Shown in pieces: positions 1-8,621 of a DNA stretch of 64,000 bases. The stretch is taken from positions 1-64,000 of the forward strand of contig NZ_VKHP01000014.1 of NCBI RefSeq assembly GCF_010811875.1. The letters run 5' to 3'. The position numbers and the translations under genes were made by a program. Origin of the DNA: Bradyrhizobium uaiense (lineage in GTDB: Bacteria; Pseudomonadota; Alphaproteobacteria; Rhizobiales; Xanthobacteraceae). Position 1 is the stretch's first letter, and each line of letters begins with the position of its first letter. The notes under the pieces were generated by a model. The model was not told the DNA's origin. It saw only the letters and a program-made list of their open reading frames with translations, and did no database searches.

Positions 1-231
<231 letters not shown>

Positions 232-265
232 TCGATCACCGAAAGACGGAGTTGGAACCGAGACC

Positions 266-1063
266 ATGAAGACACTATTGCGCCTGGCGCAGGTAGCCGG
301 TGTGCTGCTTGCCATGACAGCGGCCGCCATTGCCGACGAACCGCTCAAGATCGCGACCAGCGCCGGACCGGTCGGTCAGCTGGCGGCGTTTGCCGCCAAG
401 CTCGCCAAGGACAAGGGCCAGGACGTCAAGATCGTCGAGCTATCGGACTGGGTCGCGTTGAACGAGGTGGTCAACAGCGGCGACGTCGACGCCAATCTGT
501 TCCAGCACGGCACCTATCTCGCGATCCAGAACAAGCAGCGCGGCTTCAACCTGATCCAGGTCGACAAGGTCGGCGTGATCGCGCCGGTCGGGCTGTTCTC
601 GAAAAAGATCAAGTCGCTCGACGAGATCAAGTCCGGCGACAGCGTGGCGATCCCGAATGAACCGCTCAACGGCGCGCGTGGATTGATCCTGCTCGAACGT
701 GCCGGGCTGATCAAGCTGGCGCCGGGCAAGGGCTTCGCGGTCAGCCGGTTCGACGTCATCGACAATCCCAAGAACTTGAAGATCGTCGAGCTCGATCCGG
801 CGCAGACCTACCGGTCGCTCGACGACGTCACGCTTGCGCTCGTCAACATCACCTATCTGATCCCGGCCGGCGGCGATCCGAAGTCGGCGTTGTTGATCGA
901 CCGCACGGTCGATGACGGCCTCGTGCTGCGCTTCACCGCGCGGCCGGACAAGAAGGATGATCCGCGCCTGAAGGCCTTCATCCAGGTCTTCAACTCGCCG
1001 GAAGTCAAGCGCTTCATCGAGGAGAAGCTGCCGGCGTTCATCCCGGCGGGCTTTAACAGCTAG
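266..1063 (+). CDS. metQ: MetQ/NlpA family methionine-binding periplasmic protein
   Basis: 265-residue substrate-binding protein of the NlpA/MetQ family, which delivers methionine (often D- or L-Met) to a MetNI ABC importer. Residues 1-24 form a signal peptide ending AIA before DEPLKIATSAGPVG. Family motifs are visible: DWVALNEVVNSGDVDANLFQH and TYLIPAG. Most MetQ proteins are lipoproteins, but there is no lipobox cysteine here, so this one is probably soluble in the periplasm. The start ATG at 266 was chosen over an in-frame codon at 125 because it opens the signal peptide and lies just past the upstream stop. It follows a sulfhydrylase gene; no metN or metI is seen in the window. Confidence 0.88.
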   Translation: MKTLLRLAQVAGVLLAMTAAAIADEPLKIATSAGPVGQLAAFAAKLAKDKGQDVKIVELSDWVALNEVVNSGDVDANLFQHGTYLAIQNKQRGFNLIQVDKVGVIAPVGLFSKKIKSLDEIKSGDSVAIPNEPLNGARGLILLERAGLIKLAPGKGFAVSRFDVIDNPKNLKIVELDPAQTYRSLDDVTLALVNITYLIPAGGDPKSALLIDRTVDDGLVLRFTARPDKKDDPRLKAFIQVFNSPEVKRFIEEKLPAFIPAGFNS

Positions 1064-1170
1064 AGGCATGTGAGGCGGGGGACGCGGGCCTCAATGCGCT
1101 TGGCATTGGGGGCCTTCGTTCGTCCTGGCGCGACTTGGCAACAGAGGCGCCGTTCCAACTCAGCCATGGA

Positions 1171-1192
1171 ATTGTTCGACCGGATGGTCAAT
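1171..1192. promoter_or_regulatory. Inverted-repeat operator in front of the TetR gene
   Basis: An imperfect 22-bp palindrome whose outer arms are ATTG and CAAT and whose minus-strand half reads ATTGACCATCCGGTC. It matches the site at 4956-4977 at 18 of 22 positions (that site reads ATTGACCGTCCGGTC). Size and symmetry fit a TetR-family dimer site. Its place 80 bases before the regulator gene suggests autoregulation. Confidence 0.6.
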
Positions 1193-1271
1193 AAATGGCG
1201 GTTCGGACGCGGCCCGTCGGCAGGGCGGTGGTTCCAGAACTTTCACGGCCGGCTGGTGGAAACGGAAAGAC

Positions 1272-1925
1272 ATGGCCCGATCGCGCGCCAAGGACTACGA
1301 CGACAAGCGCCTCTCCATGCTGCATCGCTCGGCCGAGCTGTTCGCTGCCTCGGGATATGTCGGCACGTCGATGAACACCATCGCTGATGCGTGCGGGGTC
1401 TCGAAGGCGTTGCTGTATCACTACTATCCCGACAAGGAAGCGATCCTGTTCGATCTCCTGTCGTCGCATCTCGAAAAGCTGGTGGCGGCGGTTCGCAAGG
1501 CGAGTGCGTCGGCCGGCGATCCGGTCGAGCGCTTCAGGGCGATCGTTGCGACCCTGCTCGAACTATACCGGCACGCCGACGCCGAGCATCAGGTCCAGAT
1601 CTCAAGCCTCAAGCTGTTGCCGAAGGACAAGCAGCAGCCGTTGCTTGCGAGCGAGCGGATCCTCGTCGGGATCATGTCGGATGCGCTCGCCGCGGCGGTG
1701 CCGGCTGCGAAACAGAAGCGCGTTCTCAAGCCGCTGACGATGAGCGTCTTCGGCATGCTGAACTGGCATTACATGTGGTTCCGTGAGGGCGGACCGATGA
1801 CCCGCGCCGAATATGCCGGCTTCGTCGCGCAGCTGGTCCTGGCCGGTGCGGAGGAGGCGGCCGTGATCCGGCCGCGCGGTAAGGCGAAGCCCGCCGGCCG
1901 AAGCCGGCAGCCTGCGCTGCTCTGA
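1272..1925 (+). CDS. TetR-family regulator, probable PaaR-type controller of phenylacetate genes
   Basis: 217-residue TetR-type repressor. The N-terminal helix-turn-helix is clear (GYVGTSMNTIADACGVSKAL then LYHYYPDKEAIL, residues about 27-62); the rest is a helical ligand and dimer domain. It faces paaZ and paaG tail to tail, and near-identical palindromes lie before this gene (1171-1192) and before paaG (4956-4977). PaaR-type TetR repressors of phenylacetate catabolism are known in proteobacteria and respond to phenylacetyl-CoA. The regulatory link here is inferred from the shared operator, not from the protein sequence itself. The tail is rich in Arg, Lys, Pro and Ala. Confidence 0.8.
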   Translation: MARSRAKDYDDKRLSMLHRSAELFAASGYVGTSMNTIADACGVSKALLYHYYPDKEAILFDLLSSHLEKLVAAVRKASASAGDPVERFRAIVATLLELYRHADAEHQVQISSLKLLPKDKQQPLLASERILVGIMSDALAAAVPAAKQKRVLKPLTMSVFGMLNWHYMWFREGGPMTRAEYAGFVAQLVLAGAEEAAVIRPRGKAKPAGRSRQPALL

Positions 1926-1954
1926 CGTGGTGGGCCAGATCCGCGTTGCGGATC

Positions 1955-4027
1955 CTAGCTCCTCATCGCATTCATGGTCAGCAGCTCGTAGGTCGCCGCG
2001 GTCTCGCCGGTGCCGGTCGTGATCTCGACGTCCCAGCGCACTTCGCCGTACTGCTTGTTGCGCGGCGTCTTCTCCTTCGCGGTCAGCCGCACCTGGATCT
2101 GTTCGCCCGGCTGGACCGGTTTGACGAAGCGCAGCGAGTCGAGGCCGTAGTTCGCCAGCACTGGTCCGTAGTCGGGATCGACGAACAGGCCAGCCGCGAA
2201 CGACAGCAGCAAATAGCCATGCGCGACGCGGCCCGGGAAGAACGGATGCCCCTTGGTCGCTTCCTCGTCCATATGGGCGTAGAAAGTGTCGCCGGTGAAA
2301 TGCGCGAAATGCTCGATGTCGTTGAGCGTGATCTGCCGCGACTTCGAGACCAGCGTGCGCCCGATCTCGAGATCGTTGTAGTGATAGCGGAACGGGTGCA
2401 GGTCGCCCTCGAGCACCGGGCTGCCCTTGAACCAGCGGCCGGTGACGCCGCTCAGCATGCGAGGCGAGCCCTGCAAGGCGGTGCGCTGCATGTAGTGCTG
2501 GAGGCTGCGGATGCCGCCGAGTTCCTCGCCGCCGCCGGCGCGGCCCGGGCCGCCATGAACCATCTGCGGCATCGGCGAGCCGTGTCCGGTGTGCTCGGTC
2601 GCGCAATCGCGATCGATGATCGCGACACGGCCGTGAAAACTGCCGATGCCGAAGGTGAGCTCGGTCGCGGTCGGGATGTCGTGGGTGTAGACCGATGCCA
2701 CGAGGCTGCCGCCACCGCGATTGGTCAGTGCGATAGCCTGGTCCAGATCGTCATAGCCCATCACGGTGCAGACCGGCCCGAACGCTTCGATCTCGTGCAC
2801 CGCGGTTGCGGCGAGCGGCTTCGCGCAATGCAGCAGCAGCGGCGGCACGAAGGCACCGCGCTTGGCGTCGGCATCGACGAGCGGGACGTTGTCTGGATCG
2901 CCGGCCACCAGTTCAGCCTCGGTGCGAAGCCGGGCCACATGGGCAAGCACGTCGCTGCGCTGGGCGAGCCCAACCAGCGGTCCCATCCTGACCTTGTCGT
3001 TCGCAGGATTGCCGATCGTGACCTTTGCGAGACGGTCGCGCAGCGCCGTGATGACGGCATCGAGTTGCGCTGATGGCGCCAGCGCACGGCGGATCGCGGT
3101 GCATTTCTGGCCCGCCTTGACCGTCATTTCCTTCGCGACCTCCTTGATGAAGAGGTCGAACTCCGGGCTTCCCGGCGCGGCGTCCGGTGCGAGAATCGCC
3201 GCGTTGAGCGAATCCCGCTCGGCGATAAACCGGACAGCCTCGCGCGCGATGACCGGATGCCGTTGCAGTTTTTGCGAGGTGTCGGCCGAGCCCGTAAAGG
3301 ACACCACGTCCTGGCAGGTGAGATGGTCGAACAGATCGCCGGTCGAGCCGACGATGAATTGCAGCACGCCTTCGGGCAGCACGCCGGATTCGGCGATCAT
3401 CCGCACCAGCTCGTAGGCCACATAGGAGGTGACGGTCGCGGGCTTGGTGACGACGGGGACGCCGGCGAGCAGCGCGGGCGCCAGCTTCTCCAGCATGCCC
3501 CAGCACGGAAAGTTGAACGCGTTGATGTGCACGCCGATGCCGTGCAACGGCGTGACGATGTGCTGACCGGCGAACGCGCCGCCCTTGGATAGCCCCTCGA
3601 CATTGCCGTCCAGCAGGAATTTGGTGTTCGGAAGCTCGCGGCGGCCCTTGCTGGCGTAGGCGAACAACGTGCCGATGCCGCCATCGACGTCGATCATCGC
3701 ATCGGTGCGGGTTGCTCCCGCATGGAATGACAGTTTGTAGAGCCGGTCCTTGTGCTGGCTCAGAGTGTCGGCCAGCGTCTTCAGCAGGCCCGCGCGCTGG
3801 TGGAACGACAGTTTTCGGAGATTCTGGCCGCCGACGGTGCGGCCGTAGGCGAGGATCTCGCGCATGTCGAGATCGCTCCTGGTCGTGAGCGCTACGACGT
3901 CGCCGGTGACCGCACTGCGAATCTCGGCCGCTGGCTCGCCGACGCCGCTCCACTTCCCGCGGACGAAGCTGTCGAGTTTCATGACTGTGTCCGCGGTTTG
4001 CGCGCCGTCGAATTCAGGCTGTGTCAT
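1955..4027 (-). CDS. paaZ: PaaZ, oxepin-CoA hydrolase / 3-oxo-5,6-dehydrosuberyl-CoA semialdehyde dehydrogenase
   Basis: 690-residue bifunctional enzyme of phenylacetate degradation. The N-terminal aldehyde dehydrogenase domain (about 1-520) shows INAFNFPCWGMLEKLAPALL and the nucleophile in AGQKCTAIRR (Cys309) with the general base near ERDSLN (Glu270). The C-terminal MaoC hotdog domain (about 540-690) has the hydratase motif HFTGDTFYAH and GRVAHGYLLL. In the pathway the MaoC domain opens the oxepin-CoA ring and the dehydrogenase oxidises the resulting aldehyde. The ATG at 4027 has AAAGGA upstream and gives the family length (E. coli PaaZ is 681 residues); an upstream in-frame ATG at 4102 would overlap paaG. 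It lies 71 bases after paaG on the same strand. Confidence 0.93.
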   Translation of the reverse strand: MTQPEFDGAQTADTVMKLDSFVRGKWSGVGEPAAEIRSAVTGDVVALTTRSDLDMREILAYGRTVGGQNLRKLSFHQRAGLLKTLADTLSQHKDRLYKLSFHAGATRTDAMIDVDGGIGTLFAYASKGRRELPNTKFLLDGNVEGLSKGGAFAGQHIVTPLHGIGVHINAFNFPCWGMLEKLAPALLAGVPVVTKPATVTSYVAYELVRMIAESGVLPEGVLQFIVGSTGDLFDHLTCQDVVSFTGSADTSQKLQRHPVIAREAVRFIAERDSLNAAILAPDAAPGSPEFDLFIKEVAKEMTVKAGQKCTAIRRALAPSAQLDAVITALRDRLAKVTIGNPANDKVRMGPLVGLAQRSDVLAHVARLRTEAELVAGDPDNVPLVDADAKRGAFVPPLLLHCAKPLAATAVHEIEAFGPVCTVMGYDDLDQAIALTNRGGGSLVASVYTHDIPTATELTFGIGSFHGRVAIIDRDCATEHTGHGSPMPQMVHGGPGRAGGGEELGGIRSLQHYMQRTALQGSPRMLSGVTGRWFKGSPVLEGDLHPFRYHYNDLEIGRTLVSKSRQITLNDIEHFAHFTGDTFYAHMDEEATKGHPFFPGRVAHGYLLLSFAAGLFVDPDYGPVLANYGLDSLRFVKPVQPGEQIQVRLTAKEKTPRNKQYGEVRWDVEITTGTGETAATYELLTMNAMRS

Positions 4028-4079
4028 CGAAATTGAATCCTTTGACCTGTGATCTATGTTGCGTATTGCCGTGCCGGCT

Positions 4080-4103
4080 GAACGTTCAATCAGAACGTTC
4101 AAT
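4080..4103. repeat. Tandem GAACGTTCAAT direct repeat between paaG and paaZ
   Basis: Two identical 11-bp copies of GAACGTTCAAT (4080-4090 and 4093-4103), each holding the palindrome GAACGTTC. They overlap the paaG stop codon. They may be a regulator site or may have no function; nothing else identifies them. Confidence 0.4.
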
Positions 4104-4896
4104 CCTGGGCTCGTCCGACAAAGCGTGGCGAGCGCTTCTCGAGGAACGCGGTGACGCCTTCGGCGTAGTCCGCCGACCGGCCTGCGCGGCCCTGCAGGTC
4201 ACGCTCGAGCTCGAGTTGCGTGTCGAGCGTGTTGGTCTCGGAGGCATCGAGTGCCTGCTTGATCAACGCAAGACCGTCGGTCGGCCGCGTCGCGAGCGAG
4301 GCGGCGAGGGCGTGGGCTTCGGTCATCAAGTCGGAATCTTCGACCACCTTCCAGATCATGCCCCATGCTTCCGCCCGTTCCGCCGAGATCGGCTCGGCGA
4401 GCATCGCCAGGGCGCGTGCCCGTGCCCCGCCGACGAGCCGCGGCAAGAACCACGTGCCGCCCGAATCCGGGACGAGGCCGAGCTTGGCAAAGGCCTGGAT
4501 GAATTTGGCCGACCGCGCGGCGATCACGATATCGCAAGCCAGGGCGACGTTCGCGCCGGCGCCTGCGGCCACGCCGTTGACGGCGCACACGACCGGCATC
4601 GGAATGCTGCGCAGCTTGCGCACCAGCGGGTTGTAGTATTTTTCGATCGGCGCCGAGAGATCGGGCGTTTCGCCCGGCGTGAAGACGCCGTCGGAAAGAT
4701 CCTGCCCGGCGCAGAATCCGCGTCCCGCTCCGGTCAGGATCAGCGCGCGGCAGGACTTGTCCTGCTCCGCAGCAATCAACGCGGCCATCATTGCGGCGTG
4801 CAGATCGGCACTGAAGGAATTCAGGCGGTCGGGCCTGTTGAGCGTCAGGACGCGATATCCGGCGCGGATATCGGTCAACACCAGATCGCTGACCAT
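4099..4896 (-). CDS. paaG: PaaG, ring-1,2-epoxyphenylacetyl-CoA isomerase
   Basis: 265-residue enoyl-CoA hydratase/isomerase superfamily protein. GAGRGFCAGQDLSD (57-69) is characteristic of PaaG, forming the CoA and oxyanion site, and LGLVPDSGGTWFLPRLVGG carries Asp144, matching the catalytic Asp of PaaG. PaaG converts ring-1,2-epoxyphenylacetyl-CoA to oxepin-CoA, the substrate of the PaaZ hydrolase encoded directly downstream. The pair therefore covers two successive steps. The ring-epoxidising paaABCDE genes and the ligase paaK are not in the window, so the pathway must be completed elsewhere. Confidence 0.92.
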   Translation of the reverse strand: MVSDLVLTDIRAGYRVLTLNRPDRLNSFSADLHAAMMAALIAAEQDKSCRALILTGAGRGFCAGQDLSDGVFTPGETPDLSAPIEKYYNPLVRKLRSIPMPVVCAVNGVAAGAGANVALACDIVIAARSAKFIQAFAKLGLVPDSGGTWFLPRLVGGARARALAMLAEPISAERAEAWGMIWKVVEDSDLMTEAHALAASLATRPTDGLALIKQALDASETNTLDTQLELERDLQGRAGRSADYAEGVTAFLEKRSPRFVGRAQD

Positions 4897-5283
4897 GATG
4901 ACCTCCCGTTGCGCCTTCCATGAGTGAAGGTCGCATGACCTGCGATCGGATTACTATTGACCGTCCGGTCAGTCAATTATAATTATCCATGCGCCAGTGT
5001 AGGCGGCGTCTTCGGGCTGATCGGAGCGAGGACAATTCTAGTCCCGATCGCGAATTCGGGCGCGACAAACACACATCTAGATCGAAGCAATTTCGCTCGC
5101 TGCGCCAGACCGCGTATTTACGATGCTTATCCGCGACGCTTGACAGTTGTCAGATCGAGGTATCGGCGGAACCCGAGAAAGGTTCACGTTTACAGCCGCG
5201 CTGCATGGCCACCATGATTGGTGTGTACTGCCACAAATCGGCCTTATATGACCCGCGATTTCCGCCGCCATGAGAGCGAGCCG
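4897..5283. other. Divergent intergenic region, paaG / AraC regulator
   Basis: 387 bases without a convincing gene. It holds the TetR-type operator at 4956-4977 and a second palindrome, TGACAGTTGTCA, at 5141-5152, upstream of the AraC-type gene. The stretch around 4950-4990 is AT-rich, as expected for promoters. No clear -35/-10 pair can be assigned by eye. Confidence 0.5.
4956..4977. promoter_or_regulatory. Inverted-repeat operator in front of paaG
   Basis: A 22-bp inverted repeat beginning ATTGACCGTCCGGTC and ending AGTCAAT, centred 70 bases upstream of the paaG start. GACCG and CGGTC form exact core arms. It matches the palindrome in front of the TetR gene at 18 of 22 positions. This supports direct repression of paaG-paaZ by the neighbouring TetR regulator. 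Confidence 0.65.
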
Positions 5284-6264
5284 ATGACAATGCAGTCAGG
5301 CGATATGACCGGGTTCCGATTCTCGACGGCGCACTTCGGCGCGCGAGACCGCTTGCCGATCTTCCGCGAGCAGATCGGGCGGATGATCGTGAAGCTCGAT
5401 CCGGAACCGCTCGACGACGGCGCGTTCCATGCCGAAGCGAGTGTGCGCGAACTGTCGGGGCTCGGGATCGGATCCTGGGCGTGCAGCAATCTCAAGATCG
5501 CGCGGCCGCGCGAACTGCTCGACGGCAATGACGACCTCGTGCTGACGATCATCACGAGCGGCAACGTGCGCGCGTCACAGCGTGGCCGCGACATCGAGCT
5601 TAGCCCGGGTCAAGCAGTACTGCAGTCGAGCGCGGAAGCCGGCAACATGGTGGTCCCGGTGTCGCCGAGCCGTTTCGTCGGCCTTCGGTTGCCGCGCAAG
5701 GCGCTCGCCTCGCTGGTTCACGATCCCGAAGACATGCTGATCCGCCCGCTGCCGGCGAACACCGAAGCGATGCGGTTGCTTGCGCTTTACATCAGTGAGC
5801 TCGACGACAGCTATCAGCTTTCGACTCCCGAACTGCGGAACGCGGTCGTCAAGCATCTGACCGATCTCGGCGCGCTGATCATCGGCGCCAATCCCGACGC
5901 GGCGGTTGCCGCGGAGGATGGCGGGCTGGCGGCCGCGCGGCTTGCCGCGGTCAAGGCCGACATCAGTGAGAATCTGAGCCATGGCGACCTCACGCTGCCC
6001 GCGGTCGCGGCGCGGCTGAAGCTCACGCCGCGCCATATCCAGCGGCTGTTCGAGAGCGTAGGCTCGACATTCTCGGAATTCGTGCTCGGCCAGCGGCTGG
6101 CGCGCGCGCATCATTTGCTGACCGATCCGCGCCACAGCCGCAGCACCATCGGCACGATTGCGTTCGAAGTCGGGTTTGGTGATCTTTCCTACTTCAACCG
6201 TACCTTCCGCCGGCACTACGGCGCGACGCCATCGGATATCCGCGCCGCGCCGCGGCGTTCCTGA
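5284..6264 (+). CDS. AraC-family transcriptional regulator (AraC-binding-like sensor domain)
   Basis: 326-residue regulator with an N-terminal AraC-binding-like sensor domain (FRFSTAHFGARDRLPIFREQ, residues 9-28) and a C-terminal double helix-turn-helix (about 225-326) including LTPRHIQRLFESVGSTFSEF and IAFEVGFGDLSYFNRTFRRH. Proteins of this build regulate catabolism of aromatic or nitrile compounds. The ATG at 5284 gives a normal N-terminus; an in-frame ATG at 5218 would add 22 atypical residues. It is transcribed away from paaG and may control it or a distant target; the ligand is unknown. Confidence 0.85.
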   Translation: MTMQSGDMTGFRFSTAHFGARDRLPIFREQIGRMIVKLDPEPLDDGAFHAEASVRELSGLGIGSWACSNLKIARPRELLDGNDDLVLTIITSGNVRASQRGRDIELSPGQAVLQSSAEAGNMVVPVSPSRFVGLRLPRKALASLVHDPEDMLIRPLPANTEAMRLLALYISELDDSYQLSTPELRNAVVKHLTDLGALIIGANPDAAVAAEDGGLAAARLAAVKADISENLSHGDLTLPAVAARLKLTPRHIQRLFESVGSTFSEFVLGQRLARAHHLLTDPRHSRSTIGTIAFEVGFGDLSYFNRTFRRHYGATPSDIRAAPRRS

Positions 6265-6299
6265 GCGGCCCCTGGTCGCGCGGTCACGCGATGCGTGGC

Positions 6300-6587
6300 C
6301 TACGGCTCGCCGCATCCGGGCACCCGCCGGATCTGTTCGATCAGCCGCTGCTGACGCTCTGCCGACAAAGCTCGCTCATTCGCGCACATCAACATGGCGA
6401 CGCACGCGGCCTCCGGTTCGGCAGGCCAGGTGATGCTGCCGTCGATCGCGCCGTCGCATTTGAGGTAGGCGTTCTTCGCATCCCAGCGGATCGTGCTTTC
6501 AGGTGCTGGTGTCGCAGCGGCTGTCACGATCAGTGCCGCGCCAATCAACAGGAGCGATCGGGATATCCGCCGGTATGATCCGCGCAT
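6300..6587 (-). CDS. Small secreted hypothetical protein
   Basis: 95-residue protein with a plausible signal peptide (RRISRSLLLIGAALIVTAAA, residues 5-24) and a short exported part containing three cysteines (CDGAID, CVAML, CANERAL) plus a final VPGCGEP. The paired cysteines suggest disulfides in the periplasm. No family is recognised. It converges on the AraC gene with a 35-base gap and has only a weak ribosome site, so it could be a chance frame, but the signal peptide and cysteine pattern argue for a real gene. Confidence 0.5.
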   Translation of the reverse strand: MRGSYRRISRSLLLIGAALIVTAAATPAPESTIRWDAKNAYLKCDGAIDGSITWPAEPEAACVAMLMCANERALSAERQQRLIEQIRRVPGCGEP

Positions 6588-6732
6588 GCTGCATGTCCAT
6601 CTTCATGAAGGTCGTCGACGATAGGGCAGCGTCCGAGGTGAATGATCACTAGCGGGCGGCCGGCCGGCATACAACCTTGCTGCCGGACAGCGATGCAACA
6701 TGCGGCGACAAATTCGTCTCACGTCCTCGACC

Positions 6733-6808
6733 GATGTCGCATATGTCCAAATCAGTGTCGTGTCGGTCCGTGCCGCATATCCGCGAAGCACATAAAAGGC
6801 AGCTTCCG
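6733..6808 (+). repeat. 76-bp conserved upstream element, copy A
   Basis: First of three 76-bp elements. It begins GATGTCGCATATGTCCAA and carries CATAAAAGGCAGC near its end. These blocks are identical to those of copy C and sit exactly the same distance apart (40 bases). It precedes the secreted hypothetical protein and DUF4424 genes. Fixed spacing plus an upstream position suggests a regulatory or promoter module. Confidence 0.6.
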
Positions 6809-6867
6809 TCTGATTGCGATAGGAAGAGTACTTGCCATTTAACATCGTTCGCAGCGAAGGCGCACGT

Positions 6868-7398
6868 GTGCGTGCATCGATATTGTCGTCGGAGAAAGAT
6901 CACGACCCGGCGAACCTGTTCGGCTCTGCGCGGACTCATTCAGGAAGGATTGCGCTCAAGTCGGTTTCGTTCGTTCGATCAGCACCAGCGTTTCTCTACC
7001 TTCTGGCGGGAATAGCGCCGATCGCCACTGAGGCCGCGGGCGCGAAACCTGTGCTCAGGATCGAGAACGGGTTCCAACAGACCGTCGCGGTCTCGGCCGG
7101 GAGCGAGCTCTCGTTTGGGCCACCGCGGCAATCGCCAATCCTGCCTGGTGGCACCGGCGCCGGCGAAATCACGATCTCGCTTGCGGCCGGCCCTGCCGCC
7201 GGTATTGCCAAGCTGCATATTTTCGAGCGCAGTGCTGTCCCGATCGGATTCACAGTGACGGCCTGGCAGGGCCGGAAATCGATCGCTGTCGTAAAGCTTT
7301 GCGGTCATCTCGAGATGGACAGTTGGGTCGTGCTGCCGATCGAGACGACGCACGTCGACGTCTCCGATTTCTTCCCGGTCAAGGACGGATGCGACTGA
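6868..7398 (+). CDS. Hypothetical secreted protein upstream of a DUF4424 gene
   Basis: Protein of about 176 residues, no family recognised. A hydrophobic stretch (APAFLYLLAGIAPIATEAAG) looks like a signal peptide or anchor. The following part (LRIENGFQQTVAVSAGSELS) is beta-rich, with one cysteine pair (KLCGHLEM and the final DGCD). The start is unsettled: the GTG at 6868 has GAAGG upstream, TTG at 6832 is also in frame, and no start codon sits directly before the hydrophobic stretch. It ends 42 bases before the DUF4424 gene, on the same strand, so the two may be cotranscribed from copy A of the 76-bp element. Confidence 0.55.
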   Translation: MRASILSSEKDHDPANLFGSARTHSGRIALKSVSFVRSAPAFLYLLAGIAPIATEAAGAKPVLRIENGFQQTVAVSAGSELSFGPPRQSPILPGGTGAGEITISLAAGPAAGIAKLHIFERSAVPIGFTVTAWQGRKSIAVVKLCGHLEMDSWVVLPIETTHVDVSDFFPVKDGCD

Positions 7399-7440
7399 CT
7401 GCCGCGAGTTTGGCCTCCAATCAAGAGAGAAGGAATGACC

Positions 7441-8454
7441 ATGCCTCCGATCGCCAAAGGGGCTTTTCTAGTTCTGCTTGCCGGGCTGATGCCCTGGTGC
7501 GCGCGGGCGAATGACACGTCCGCTGCGCTGGAAACCGGGGGCCTCCGTTTCAAGCAGGACCCCGACATCGTGATGCGCTCCGAGGATCTGTTCATCTCCG
7601 AGAAGCAGGTCCGGATCGTCTATCGCTTTTTCAACACCTCGGCCGCCGACAAGACCATTATGATCGCGTTCCCGATGCCCGACATCGACGGCAAGGAAGG
7701 TGACGAAAACATAGGGCTCCCGACCAACGATCCCGAAAACATCTTTGACTTCCACGTCACCGTCGACGGCAAGGCGGCCGTGCCGCATCTCGAGCAGACG
7801 GCGCTGGCGAATGACGTAGATCAGACGGCGCTGCTGCGGAAGCTCGGAATTCCGCTGATGCCGATCAGGGGCCTCGCGGGCGAGCTGCTCGACAAGCTGC
7901 CGAAGTCGAACTGGCCGGAGCTCGTCAAGCTCGGCGTCGGCGCCATCGAGACCTACGGGTCGGGCGGCCCGATGCAGGATCATCTGGTGCCGACCTGGAC
8001 GTTGCGTTCGGCCTATACCTGGACGCAGACCTTTCCCGCGGGCCGCGAGATCACGTTTGAGCAGACCTATCGTCCGAGCGTCGGCGGCTCCGTGCAGACG
8101 ATCATCGGCGCCGACAACTGGCGCAGCAATCCGGAAGCGCCGGCGTTTCTCGCATCCTATTGCATCGACGATGACCTGATCCGCAGCATCGAGCGGGCGC
8201 GCGCGACGAGGCGCGCTCCCTATCCGCCGTTCAGTGAACGGTCGATTGCCTATGTGCTCTCGACCGGCGCCAACTGGGCGGCGCCGATCGGCGAATTTCA
8301 CCTCACCATCGACAAGGGCGAGCCCAACAACTTCGTCAGCTTCTGCGCCGATGGCGTCAAGAAGACCGGCCCGACGCGCTTCGAAGTTCGGCATACCAAC
8401 TTCAAGCCGTCGCGAGACTTGAAGATAGTCATCTTTGTTCCGAACCCGAACTAG
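7441..8454 (+). CDS. DUF4424 domain secreted protein
   Basis: 337-residue exported protein. Residues 1-22 are a signal peptide ending CARA before NDTSAALETGGLRF. The following pattern (DPDIVMRSEDLFISEKQVRI, then YRFFNTSAADKTIMIAFPMP) is typical of DUF4424, an uncharacterised periplasmic family of rhizobia and relatives. ATG 7441 has GAAGGA at the right distance; the earlier ATG at 7435 lies too close to it. A conserved C-terminal part (FVSFCADGVKKTGPTRFEVR) is followed by the stop. Function unknown; the neighbours suggest a secreted-protein unit. Confidence 0.8.
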   Translation: MPPIAKGAFLVLLAGLMPWCARANDTSAALETGGLRFKQDPDIVMRSEDLFISEKQVRIVYRFFNTSAADKTIMIAFPMPDIDGKEGDENIGLPTNDPENIFDFHVTVDGKAAVPHLEQTALANDVDQTALLRKLGIPLMPIRGLAGELLDKLPKSNWPELVKLGVGAIETYGSGGPMQDHLVPTWTLRSAYTWTQTFPAGREITFEQTYRPSVGGSVQTIIGADNWRSNPEAPAFLASYCIDDDLIRSIERARATRRAPYPPFSERSIAYVLSTGANWAAPIGEFHLTIDKGEPNNFVSFCADGVKKTGPTRFEVRHTNFKPSRDLKIVIFVPNPN

Positions 8455-8493
8455 CGCGGGCAGGAAATGCAATGATTGCGAAAATGGCTGCGT

Positions 8494-8569
8494 GATGTCG
8501 CGTACGTCCTATTCCCCGTCACATCCGTCCGAGCCTCGCATCGTTGAGACGCCTAAAAGGCGGCCCCCG
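8494..8569 (+). repeat. 76-bp conserved upstream element, copy B
   Basis: Second copy, beginning GATGTCGCGTACGTCC and carrying CCTAAAAGGCGGCCCCCG at the end. By hand alignment it matches copy C at about 55 of 76 positions without gaps, best in the two outer blocks and in GTCCGAGCCT. It ends 52 bases before the start of the acyl-CoA dehydrogenase-like gene. Confidence 0.6.
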
Positions 8570-8621
8570 CGGAATCACGCTGCGCGGGGGATTCACAGAT
8601 AGCGACACAGCGAGGCCACCA

